NCBI GenBank assembly: GCA_002294045.1
Contig: DBEP01000066.1
Span: 9,079 to 73,078 of the forward strand
Source: Lachnoclostridium sp. UBA903
Lineage (GTDB): Bacteria; Bacillota; Clostridia; Lachnospirales; Lachnospiraceae
Direction: 5' to 3'
DNA length: 64,000 nt
Position numbers and translations under genes: made by a program. Positions 55,522-63,976 of the stretch are shown piece after piece. The notes beneath the pieces were generated by a model. The model searched no databases. It saw nothing but the letters and a program-made list of their open reading frames with translations, and had not been told where the DNA came from. The first letter of the stretch is position 1. The number at the start of each line of letters is the position of its first letter.

Positions 55522-57180
55522 TCATCTATTAATCCTGCCAGACCGCTGCTCTGACACCACGCAATTTTCCCCGAAATTCAAATCTGGAAGAGCTTTAACC
55601 GTCTCATAGATACCTTCAACTACTTCCTTTGCCAATTTTCTAGTCACAGTAAAATTTGCCGAGTGTACAACAACATTCCTCATTGATACCCAATCCATCA
55701 TTTTTGTTGTATCACAGCCTGTTTGATCCCCTAATATTTTTATTAACTGATTCAACGATGTTGTTGCCCCCATCGCTATATTTCCTACCTTTGATATTAT
55801 TTCTTTTAATTCCACCTCTAGAAGACGAATCGCTGATATAATTGCAGCATTATACTCTTTTAAATCAAATAATCGCTTTGGTTCATTAAATAAATAATCT
55901 GTTGAATTTTGAGATAATGAATATTCAGACAAGAAATCTTCTACTCCATTTATAAGATGTTCTAATTTTTTATCAAAATCACCAAACAATAACCTGTTTA
56001 TAGATATGTCAATCCCACTGGTCACGAATTGCTCGGAGGAAATCACTAAATGAGGTATTTTGGCCTCATTTATGATACCATACTCCATTGAAATATTAGA
56101 ACTAATCATTGTAGTATCAATAACTGCTATACTTGATTTCTGGATTAACGTATTAATCTTAGCATTAATATTATCTCCTGGCAAAACATATTCATCAGCT
56201 GATACGGGAACCATTCCCAATCCTTCAACTATTGGGAAAATATACTTTTTGTAAAGAGATAATCTCTCGTACGGCACACTAAAAAAGCACATTTGACCAG
56301 TATTATCGCTTGAATATTTTAATATCCCTATCGCATCTTCATTAGAAGTCTTCATATTCTCACTATTTTTTTCGTTCCAATATACAAGTAACTCATTAAA
56401 TAATGTTGTATATATTTTCGAATAATCAGATTTTTTTCCAGGCAAATTAATAACCTTCATTCCCCTTCTTTTGAACCTTGTTATATCATTTTCAGATGCA
56501 GACACCGCTAATACATAGCCTGTACGTCTTAGGGAATTCAATCTGCTGCTAATAATATTCCATATCATTCTTATATCAGGATCATTTAAACTATATCCTA
56601 TAAGTAATGGTGTTCTTGTTATTAATAGATTAGCAATATATGTACACAAGAGTGGATTATTCGATATAAAAGTATCATAATCATTTTCTGTCACAACCAT
56701 TTTTGCAGGCTCATTAAAATCTCCATGCATTTTTACTATAGTCGTCTTTTCATTAAAGTAAGTTGAAAGTCTATCTTCATTTGCTATAACATGATACGGC
56801 TTCCCTTTTTTAGCATATAATTCACTAAATGCAGTTTCTAACAAAAAATCAAAATTTGTCGTGCATATCAGGTCAAAGTATAGCTTGCAGAAAGATAGAT
56901 GGCAACCTCCAGGTGATATTACGTTTATATTTAGTTCTTTCGCAAGTATCTCTATCAAATTCGCCCTTGAATATTCATTTTCATAATGAGAAAGAGTTTC
57001 TACGGCATTGTCATATTGATAATCACTAAAGTATCCTGCAACTTTCTTTCCTAATTCGTTCCAATCTGGAATGGGCTTGTTTGAATTTGCATTTTTAGAA
57101 AACCCGGCACCAATAAAAGGAATACACCTATTACTTATTATGTCTTCAAGCAAAGAATTTGGCAAATAGTCTATATACAT
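55522..57180 (-). CDS. SIR2-like / NDT-like / HEPN-like three-domain protein
   Basis: 552 residues. SIR2 domain 1-265: IPFIGAGFSKNA (G24-A25-G26), TTNFD (108-111), MHGD with H152, and GYSLNDPDIR. About 295-400 reads MCFFSVPYERLSLYKKYIFP, DTTMISSNISMEYGIINEAK and PHLVIS, like nucleoside-deoxyribosyltransferase/TIR-like folds. About 425-540 is helical with RNVVVH (R501-H506), the HEPN Rx4H motif, in WVSMRNVVVHSANF. NAD-consuming SIR2 effectors kill or arrest infected cells; a second nucleotide-binding domain plus a possible RNase or scaffold is unusual. Stop at 55522; ends about 165 bp before tail H. No partner overlaps it. Confidence 0.72.
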   Translation of the reverse strand: MYIDYLPNSLLEDIISNRCIPFIGAGFSKNANSNKPIPDWNELGKKVAGYFSDYQYDNAVETLSHYENEYSRANLIEILAKELNINVISPGGCHLSFCKLYFDLICTTNFDFLLETAFSELYAKKGKPYHVIANEDRLSTYFNEKTTIVKMHGDFNEPAKMVVTENDYDTFISNNPLLCTYIANLLITRTPLLIGYSLNDPDIRMIWNIISSRLNSLRRTGYVLAVSASENDITRFKRRGMKVINLPGKKSDYSKIYTTLFNELLVYWNEKNSENMKTSNEDAIGILKYSSDNTGQMCFFSVPYERLSLYKKYIFPIVEGLGMVPVSADEYVLPGDNINAKINTLIQKSSIAVIDTTMISSNISMEYGIINEAKIPHLVISSEQFVTSGIDISINRLLFGDFDKKLEHLINGVEDFLSEYSLSQNSTDYLFNEPKRLFDLKEYNAAIISAIRLLEVELKEIISKVGNIAMGATTSLNQLIKILGDQTGCDTTKMMDWVSMRNVVVHSANFTVTRKLAKEVVEGIYETVKALPDLNFGENCVVSEQRSGRINR

Positions 57181-57928
57181 CTTAAACCTCCATATAAAAG
57201 TTTCCTTATCTCTTTATTGTACACCTATAGAACTTGTACCCTATGCTATGTGATGCCCTGTTTTTGATGCTCACCTTGAGGCCATATAATCCCTAACAAC
57301 ACCCTTTCGCTAGAAAATTTCATGCTTTTATTATATATCCACATCATGAATAATACAACAACCCGTTAACAAAAAATGGAATATTTTATCTGTTATAAAA
57401 AAGAATATATATGAAATACATCATTTTCTGTCGTAATAAAGGAGAAAATCCCTGTATAAATATCACTTTTTACTTCATCAATTCCATAAAATACTTTTTA
57501 CTTTTCTTCAAAAGTTTTATATTCTTCTTTTACCATTTCATCCTTTGAAGCATTCCAACCTATAGCAACTCCTATATAAGAATCATAATTTGATATATTA
57601 TCCATATACCCTTAGTTATTCTCTGGGTATGAAAAATTTCATCATAATAAAAAATATTTCTCTTATTCATGAAGCCTCCTATCAGTTTGCCGTTTACTTG
57701 ATGGGATCATCACATATACTTTTCTAAACTCTCATCAGTTTTAGTGCATTGCAAATAATACACCCTTAATTATTTACTGCCACCAACTATACCCGGAGGG
57801 GTTTAATTCCTTCTCTTTATCTTTTTCATGCTCCTGTTTTCTAAAAAACTCATCATCTTTTGCAATGGTCGGATCATACCAGTCCGCTTTATTCTTTGCC
57901 GAATCTATGCTGGCGCACAATATAAAAA
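57181..57928. other. Debris upstream of the SIR2 gene
   Basis: Minus-strand pieces: MNKRNIFYYDEIFHTQRIT (from about 57672, GGAGG upstream), then after a frameshift YDSYIGVAIGWNASKDEM, a TAA and GIDEVKSDIYTGIFSFI, like the start of a DUF3800-type protein. AKNKADWYDPTIAKDDEFFR to WWQ stop (about 57905-57777) is another scrap. CTCACCTTGAGGCC near 57268 weakly resembles a scar core. Confidence 0.4.
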
Positions 57929-57951
57929 GAATGCGGGTCACCCCCGCATTC
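57929..57951 (-). terminator. Terminator of the 41-codon gene
   Basis: GAATGCGGG pairs with CCCGCATTC around 5 bases; on the minus strand CTTTTTATATT follows. It lies three bases past the stop. Confidence 0.9.
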
Positions 57952-57953
57952 TC

Positions 57954-58079
57954 CTAGTGCTTAGCTGCCTTATGATTAGCTAAAGTAGTGCCAGCCTTAC
58001 TTTTAGCACTGTTACTGGAATTATTACTAGCTAATGTTTTTCCAGCCTTTCCAACTTTTCCGCCATGATGTACTGCCAT
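57954..58079 (-). CDS. Small basic Ala/Lys/Ser-rich protein, 41 residues
   Basis: ATG 58079, AGGAGG seven bases upstream (58087-58092); an ATG two codons earlier is only one base from it. Sequence begins AVHHGGKVGKAGKTL and ends GTTLANHKAAKH, with two related halves (KAGKTLASN / KAGTTLANH). No hydrophobic segment. A promoter-like TTGACG-N17-CTATAA (58156-58128), a leader hairpin next to the ribosome site, and a strong terminator make it a well-built, separately transcribed gene. Function unknown; DNA- or RNA-binding, or a secreted peptide, are open options. Confidence 0.7.
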   Translation of the reverse strand: MAVHHGGKVGKAGKTLASNNSSNSAKSKAGTTLANHKAAKH

Positions 58080-58091
58080 ATTCATACCTCC

Positions 58092-58112
58092 TTTGCAATT
58101 TCTTATTGCAAA
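58092..58112. promoter_or_regulatory. Leader hairpin next to the ribosome site of the 41-codon gene
   Basis: TTTGCAAT-TTCTT-ATTGCAAA, perfect 8-bp arms, whose proximal arm touches the AGGAGG. It could mask or stabilise the message. Confidence 0.55.
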
Positions 58113-58175
58113 AGACTATCTACTTTGTTATAGTTAAATTGTCCAATTAACGTCAAAGGATAATCTTTTGACTGA

Positions 58176-58195
58176 AACCAGGTTTCAACCTGGTT
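58176..58195. terminator. Palindromic hairpin after the ImmA gene
   Basis: AACCAGGTT-TC-AACCTGGTT, nine perfect pairs. T run only on the plus strand; on the minus strand it follows the ImmA stop by 33 bp and precedes the small gene's promoter, so it may be a weak terminator or an operator. Confidence 0.4.
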
Positions 58196-58228
58196 TTATT
58201 TATGTAAAGAGTTTCCTCTGAACATTCA

Positions 58229-59386
58229 TCATTTTCTTTGTAAATTAATAATTTTACCTATCTCATCATTTTGATGCAAATATCCTTGTGGCAAATTTAA
58301 AATATTTTCTATCATTTCAGAAGATAATGATACTCCGTTTTGTTCCAATGAATTTATAAACTCTTTTCCAGTAACGCCATCCTCCTCTATAATCATCTTT
58401 ATGGCTTCTTTTATATATCTCGGTTTTATTGTTGGCGTATCTTTATCAAAGGGTTCACTAGTACGATACCCTTTTTGTGATAATTGTTTCATCAAATATT
58501 GATATTGGTTTTGCGTTATCAAATCTAAATGTTTGGCTCTGACTATTAAGGCGGCGGCTGAAACATGATATTTCCTTTTTAATTGAATATATAAATTAAG
58601 ATCTGCCTTCGATGATGTCATTAAATCATTACTATAAAGTTCTTTAGGAATTAATAACGCACCGGCAAATCTATGCATTGTATCTTCCATCTCTTTATAT
58701 TCTAACTTAGTTAAATCGTTAATATTAAAAAAATCATCTAATAACAAATGGCCCAATTCATGTGCAGCACTAAAATTTCTTCTAAATGCATTTTCTTTAT
58801 CGCTTCCTAAAATAACAATTGCCATTGGTTTGCCATCTATACGTAAAATTTGACTATAAGCATCGATATGAGCACTATCTGTAAAAACATCACTTACAAT
58901 TATGCCATGCCGCTCCATTTCATCTATCAAATTTCTAATAGGCTGATTGTTTAAACCCCAAGTTTTTCTGAGATTTTCAGCTAAAATTTCAACATCTATT
59001 TCTTCACTATCTTTAATTTCATAAAGACATAATTGTGGAAAGTCAATGTATTCATTAATTGTATTGACTACATTGGATAAAAGTTTCACTCTTTCTATTT
59101 GAGCCAAGCGTTCTTTATTTGTCGTAGCCGCAAGAGATCTAAAATATGTGTCTCCTGAAACAATTCTCCTTTTATCAACTTCATAAAAATATTCTCTAGG
59201 AAATCCTAAAATGGATGACAAATTGAGTAATACTTCAAGTTTAGGCTCGGATTTATTTGTTTCATATTGAGAAACAGCTTGTTTCGAAATATTTACTCGC
59301 TCTGCTAAATCAGATATCGTCATCATATTAAAAAGCCTGGCTGATTTTAACCTTTCTCCATTAAAAGATGTTAAATTCTCAGACAT
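58229..59386 (-). CDS. XRE-ImmA/IrrE metallopeptidase
   Basis: 385 residues. Helix-turn-helix 12-65 (MTISDLAERVNISKQAVSQYET) and zinc peptidase with HELGH at 209-213 plus a downstream acid. Such fused proteins act as antitoxins or phage-type derepressors that cleave a partner repressor. It follows the DUF5986 gene by 19 bp. ImmA-type regulators typically respond to DNA damage or infection; here the partner is the upstream gene. Confidence 0.9.
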   Translation of the reverse strand: MSENLTSFNGERLKSARLFNMMTISDLAERVNISKQAVSQYETNKSEPKLEVLLNLSSILGFPREYFYEVDKRRIVSGDTYFRSLAATTNKERLAQIERVKLLSNVVNTINEYIDFPQLCLYEIKDSEEIDVEILAENLRKTWGLNNQPIRNLIDEMERHGIIVSDVFTDSAHIDAYSQILRIDGKPMAIVILGSDKENAFRRNFSAAHELGHLLLDDFFNINDLTKLEYKEMEDTMHRFAGALLIPKELYSNDLMTSSKADLNLYIQLKRKYHVSAAALIVRAKHLDLITQNQYQYLMKQLSQKGYRTSEPFDKDTPTIKPRYIKEAIKMIIEEDGVTGKEFINSLEQNGVSLSSEMIENILNLPQGYLHQNDEIGKIINLQRK

Positions 59387-59405
59387 AATTCGTTCCTCTA
59401 TTCAT

Positions 59406-60137
59406 TTATTTTTTCTTTTCTAATATTTCCTTATCAATTCGTTTTATATTTGCTTTTCGCTGTAATAATATTACCTGATCACTTACTTCGCTTTCTTGCA
59501 CCGATGTATCTGTGACATCATATTCAGCTTCTAAATAAGCAGTCCAGTTTTCTTCTTTATAGTAATCAAGTCCTTTAGCAGGGATGATACCTTTAATTGC
59601 ATTTACACTACCATACGAATCTGTATTAAATGCAATTAAAACATACCTTGTAATTTTAGTATCAAACTTTTGAATCAAAGATGTTAAAATCTTATCAAGA
59701 ACTTCATTTTGCTCCATATTATACATTTCAGTATCAAATAAACTTAATTGTTGATATGGTTCATATTCACTGGCTAACTCATCATTTAATTTACTTAATG
59801 CGTTAAGATAATGAAATAAATGTTCACTTATCTTCTTTTGAATATTAGAAAGATTTTTTTCTCTCATTAATGTATATAGGAATGATTCTTTTTTATCCAA
59901 TATACCCAGGAACTTCCATCTTCCTCTATTCATTACTATAATTTGAAATCGATCGGCTGGTAAGACATCTGAAATACATTTATTAATATAATTCCATACT
60001 TCTCCTTCTTTTCCATTATCTGTAGGAGAATTGAGTTCATCTGCATGCTCTTTATAAAGATAGTACGCATTAGGGATAGCATTTGAAATCATTCTTATGT
60101 ATTTTGTATCCAATGGAATATTTTTTGTATAATACAT
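59406..60137 (-). CDS. DUF5986-type protein, partner of the ImmA protein
   Basis: 243 residues. Soluble, mixed alpha/beta, text NRGRWKFLGILDKKESFLYT and HFHYLNALSKLND-like helices, CysPoor; I associate it with DUF5986, which is regularly found before XRE-ImmA genes. The pair has the layout of a toxin-antitoxin or sensor-effector system. Promoter at 60172-60199; weak RBS AAAGGA. Confidence 0.6.
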   Translation of the reverse strand: MYYTKNIPLDTKYIRMISNAIPNAYYLYKEHADELNSPTDNGKEGEVWNYINKCISDVLPADRFQIIVMNRGRWKFLGILDKKESFLYTLMREKNLSNIQKKISEHLFHYLNALSKLNDELASEYEPYQQLSLFDTEMYNMEQNEVLDKILTSLIQKFDTKITRYVLIAFNTDSYGSVNAIKGIIPAKGLDYYKEENWTAYLEAEYDVTDTSVQESEVSDQVILLQRKANIKRIDKEILEKKK

Positions 60138-60171
60138 ATATAAATCCTTTTTAAGAAATATTTATACAATC

Positions 60172-60199
60172 ATATTACCATAATCAAAAATTTTGTCAA
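60172..60199 (-). promoter_or_regulatory. Promoter of the DUF5986-ImmA unit
   Basis: Minus strand TTGACA (60199-60194), 16-bp spacer, TAATAT (60177-60172). The remaining bases to 60554 hold only the terminator below. Confidence 0.65.
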
Positions 60200-60306
60200 G
60201 TGTATTTCTATAAATTTAAATATTATATCATACTTTATTGGAAAATGTTTTTAACAATAATTTGTTCGTTTACAAAATTGGAAATACACAGTGATATTAA
60301 AATAAA

Positions 60307-60329
60307 CCTATCCTACAGCAAGAGATAGG
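60307..60329 (-). terminator. Terminator of the intact recombinase gene
   Basis: Minus strand CCTATC...GGATAGG followed by TTTATTTT; about 225 bp after the stop. Confidence 0.6.
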
Positions 60330-60554
60330 CTATATCCAGAAAGCTGTATCTTCTAACCAAAAAAAGAATATATCAAACTCCAGTTCTTTGCTCTTATAAA
60401 TTTGATAGCTTCATAGAAAAACCTCTCCCAATAGAACTAACAACCTCTATCACATAAATCTTGTGCCCCTACAAGAAGTATTACACAAGCTATTTTGCCG
60501 GAAAATTTGGCAATTTCACACGTTTTAATAGCCTAATCTCAGTTTCATTTTTAT

Positions 60555-61781
60555 CTATTTTATTTCAATCTTTAACACTCTGTCTTTTCCAACTCTAATC
60601 TCATACACCCTCTTCCTTACTTTCTCCTCTATATACTCCCCACCGCAAACTCTCTTAGCAAGTTCTTCTTTGATCCAGCTTTCCTCAATTGTTGGTGAAT
60701 TCTCACAGGCCTCTCGTCCTTTATCCATTCTCGTAGCACATCTGTATACCACTTTTCCTCGTTCTGTGCGCCTTCTGAATGAAGCCCCGCATTCTTCACA
60801 AACCAGTATATTTGCCAACAAATTCTGCCCATTATATTTCTTTCCACTTGTTTTTATATCCCCATCATTGTTCTTTATGTTTCTTTTTCTATTCCTAATT
60901 TCACAAGCAGTTTCAAAGAACTTTTCCTTTGAAATAATACCCAAATGAGTATCATACACATAGTATCTGGTTCTTTGTCCATCATTTTTCTCACGTTTTC
61001 CAGTCAGATAATCCTGAGTATAAGACTTCTGGAGCATGCTGTCTCCCATGTATTTCTCATTGCCAAGCATTCCAAGTATAACTTTTTCATGCCACACTTT
61101 ATTACCAGTAGCTGTTTTAATTCCCAGAGACTCCAACCTATTCTTTATCTGCCTCAGAGATAAACCTGCCAGATACCACTCAAATATATTTATTACAACC
61201 TCCGCCTGCTCTTTATTGATAACCAATTCTCCATCAATAACGTCATATCCATAAAAATTTTTGTAATTATTTAATGTTATGCCCTGCCTAAATCTACTTT
61301 GGAACCCCCATGCAATATTTTCACTCATATTCAGTACCTCCTCCTGTGCAAGTGCTGCATATATTGTAATCACTTTTTCAGCAACATCGTCTGTACTTTT
61401 TAAATCTTCCTTTTCAAACCAAACTACTATCTCCTTTTCTTTTAGTTTTCTGATTGTTTGCAACATATCAACAGTATTTCCAGAAAACCTGCTGATTGAT
61501 TTCGTAATAATTAAATCAATTTCTCCATTCAGTGCTTTCTGAATCATTGTTTGAAAATTCACTCTGCCCTTAATTCTGCATCTGCTGCCATAGTCCATAA
61601 AAATCCCCGCAAATTCCCAATCTGCCTGCTTCTTAATATATTTTGTATAATATTCTACCTGCAGATCTATACTGGATTTCTGGCTCTCATATTTAGTACT
61701 CACCCTGCAATATGCTGCTACTTTTAATTTTCTGCTTTCTGCTTGTTTTTCCGGTACTTCAATTTTTCTAACCTTTTTCAT
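60555..61781 (-). CDS. Large serine recombinase, intact
   Basis: 408 residues. Catalytic domain KVAAYCRVSTKYESQKSSID with the serine, SKSISRFSGNTVDML; recombinase domain from about 150 (GFQSRFRQGITLNNYKNFYG), zinc ribbon VCEECGASFRRRTERGKVVY and CATR. Ends shortly after the coiled-coil, shorter than phage integrases (450-550). AGGTG 4 bases upstream. It is the first gene after rlmD, the position of the integrase in an element that inserted into the rlmD end. About half of its residues repeat in the broken recombinase at 51669, so both descend from the same family. Confidence 0.92.
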   Translation of the reverse strand: MKKVRKIEVPEKQAESRKLKVAAYCRVSTKYESQKSSIDLQVEYYTKYIKKQADWEFAGIFMDYGSRCRIKGRVNFQTMIQKALNGEIDLIITKSISRFSGNTVDMLQTIRKLKEKEIVVWFEKEDLKSTDDVAEKVITIYAALAQEEVLNMSENIAWGFQSRFRQGITLNNYKNFYGYDVIDGELVINKEQAEVVINIFEWYLAGLSLRQIKNRLESLGIKTATGNKVWHEKVILGMLGNEKYMGDSMLQKSYTQDYLTGKREKNDGQRTRYYVYDTHLGIISKEKFFETACEIRNRKRNIKNNDGDIKTSGKKYNGQNLLANILVCEECGASFRRRTERGKVVYRCATRMDKGREACENSPTIEESWIKEELAKRVCGGEYIEEKVRKRVYEIRVGKDRVLKIEIK

Positions 61782-62132
61782 TTAACACCTGCCATCGACT
61801 TGCTCACAGGTATTAATTCGGATTAAAGATCTTTCAAATCTATCTGCTCACAAATATGTAAAATATAGTTATATGTATTCACCATGATTCATATATCTTA
61901 ACACATTTGTCAACATCGAAACTCTGCTCTCCTTTCGAAATAAAATTCATAATCAATATCAGTAATAACATAAATATTCTCTGTAACAACTCGCCTTTAT
62001 GTAAAAAAAGAAAAGACATTAATGTATATTTACCCTAAGGTATCAATCACACTAATGCCTATCTTTATTATCTGTATTTTCTACTTATCCGTTTTAATAT
62101 GTCAAATCAGAATAACTTTCCGCACTTCTGTC
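61782..62132. other. Gap between rlmD and recombinase
   Basis: Should contain the recombinase promoter. TTGACA on the minus strand (62105-62100) with only weak -10 candidates. No further tail or gene. Confidence 0.4.
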
Positions 62133-63539
62133 TCAGGCTTTCTGCAACAGAGTTATTACCTCCACATGATAACTATTCGGGAATAAATCAACACAGCATA
62201 CTCGTTCTACTTGATACCCCCTCTCCTGCAGGATTACAATGTCTCTCGCAAGTGACGTCGGTTTACATGATACATATACAATCCTGTCCACCCCGAAATG
62301 AATAATTTTCTCCAGTGCCTTGGGATGAATGCCATCCCTGGGTGGGTCAAGGACGATAAGGTCGGGTTTATCCTCGATACCATCAATAACTTTAAGCACA
62401 TCCCCGGCTATGAATTCGCAATTGGCCAGGCCGTTTAAAGCCGCATTTTCCCGGGCTGCATTCACTGCTTCTTCCACGATTTCAACACCGATAACTTTCT
62501 TTGCAACCGGTGCTAAAAGCTGGGCAATAGTACCTGTTCCGCTGTATAAGTCAAAGATAAGCTTGTCCTTTGTTTCACCGATAAATTCTCTGACTGTGCT
62601 GTAAAGCACTTCGGCTCCCAGGGAATTGGTCTGGAAAAAGGAAAAGGTTGATATTTTAAATCTGAGTCCCAATAATTCTTCATAAAAATAGTCCTGGCCG
62701 TAAAGGATATCCGTACGGTCACTTTGGACAATATCGGCCTGGCTGTCATTGTATGTGTGGAGGATTCCCACAATTCTGCCGGTTAATTTCAGATTCAGCA
62801 AACGTTTCTTAAATTCTTCCATAGTTTCCGTTTCTTCACTGTCTTCACTTTTTAAATTTTGGATTTCCCATTCATTAGGTTTCCACTGGGTGGAAGTAAC
62901 CAGATTCACCAGTATTTCTCCGGTTTTTGCCGCCTTGCGTATCAGCAGGTGTCGCAAATAACCCACATGGGACAGCTTTTTATAGAAAGTTATCCCCAAT
63001 TCAGCAAAATAATCCAGGACACAGACCAGAATCCGGTTATAATCCGAATCAACAATCTGACATTGGGAGGTTGTGATAATATCATGGAAGCTTCCTTTTT
63101 TGTGAAGTCCCAGGGAAAGGGGACCGTCCTTTACCTCGTCTCCAAAGGTGAATTCCATTTTATTGCGGTATTCCCATTGTAAGGGGCTGCCTTTTATTCC
63201 ATCAAACCTGTAGTCTTTACAGACCGGGTCCAGCAGCCGTTTCACCTGAGCTTCTTTTATTTCGAGCTGGACTTGGTATGGAATTGTCTGATAGGTACAG
63301 CCGCCGCAGGGTCCAAAATGAATGCACTTTGGCTCTTCTGTTTCCAGCGGGGATTTTTCTAATACTTCTACCAGTCTTCCTTCGTTTTTCCCTTTACGGG
63401 CTTTGCTCACCACAAAACAAATCTTCTGTCCGGGAACGGCATTCTTTACCGATACTTTTTCATCTTCTATCTGAAGGATTCCCTTGTTTGGGAAATCAAC
63501 TCTTATTATACTGCCGACATACTGTGTTCGTTTTTTCAC
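62133..63539 (-). CDS. rlmD: 23S rRNA (uracil-5-)-methyltransferase RlmD/RlmCD type
   Basis: 468 residues. TRAM domain 1-60, iron-sulfur cysteines CIHFGPCGGC (about 73-82), SAM motif IFDLYSGTGTIAQLLAPV, catalytic CKPTSLARD and the family end DLFPNSYHVEVITLLQKA. Makes m5U in 23S rRNA. A core gene and a recognised insertion hot spot in Firmicutes. The scars A-H repeat its last codons, so the end now in place was presumably supplied by the last inserted cassette. Confidence 0.93.
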   Translation of the reverse strand: MKKRTQYVGSIIRVDFPNKGILQIEDEKVSVKNAVPGQKICFVVSKARKGKNEGRLVEVLEKSPLETEEPKCIHFGPCGGCTYQTIPYQVQLEIKEAQVKRLLDPVCKDYRFDGIKGSPLQWEYRNKMEFTFGDEVKDGPLSLGLHKKGSFHDIITTSQCQIVDSDYNRILVCVLDYFAELGITFYKKLSHVGYLRHLLIRKAAKTGEILVNLVTSTQWKPNEWEIQNLKSEDSEETETMEEFKKRLLNLKLTGRIVGILHTYNDSQADIVQSDRTDILYGQDYFYEELLGLRFKISTFSFFQTNSLGAEVLYSTVREFIGETKDKLIFDLYSGTGTIAQLLAPVAKKVIGVEIVEEAVNAARENAALNGLANCEFIAGDVLKVIDGIEDKPDLIVLDPPRDGIHPKALEKIIHFGVDRIVYVSCKPTSLARDIVILQERGYQVERVCCVDLFPNSYHVEVITLLQKA

Positions 63540-63649
63540 GGTTTATTCTCCTATTTCTTTTTTCTATCATACACTAAAATATTATACGATAAATTGCTGT
63601 CATTTGTCCATCCATAGTAATCAATAGGCAGGGCAAACACATGAAGGAA

Positions 63650-63976
63650 TTATTTGTAAATAATCTATTATTATAAGAAGATATTCTCCTGAGAATTTAA
63701 TTAAATTTAAAAATTTAATACCTAAAATTGCCCACAGGAGATAAAAAAGCATAAAAATAGTAAATAAATAGGTTCATGCGTTTGCCCTGATCAATAGGTA
63801 TCAATAGGTACAATAAACAAGATAATGCACAAGATAATTCTCTGCAAATAATCATTTATCTATTATCTAGTATTTATTATCTAGTCCCGTGGGAAGAGAT
63901 ATTCTGCTGATAAATTAAATAAATAAAAATTTAATGCTTAATTACCCATAGAGGATAAGATAAAAGAAAATAAATT
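63650..63976. repeat. Two degenerate direct repeats upstream of rlmD
   Basis: Two stretches (about 63650-63760 and 63835-63976) share AAATAATC, AGATATTCT, CTGA, AAAATTTAAT and CCCA-AGGA-ATAA in the same order, about 195 bp apart. AT-rich and non-coding. 63540-63649 is the rlmD upstream region. Confidence 0.6.
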
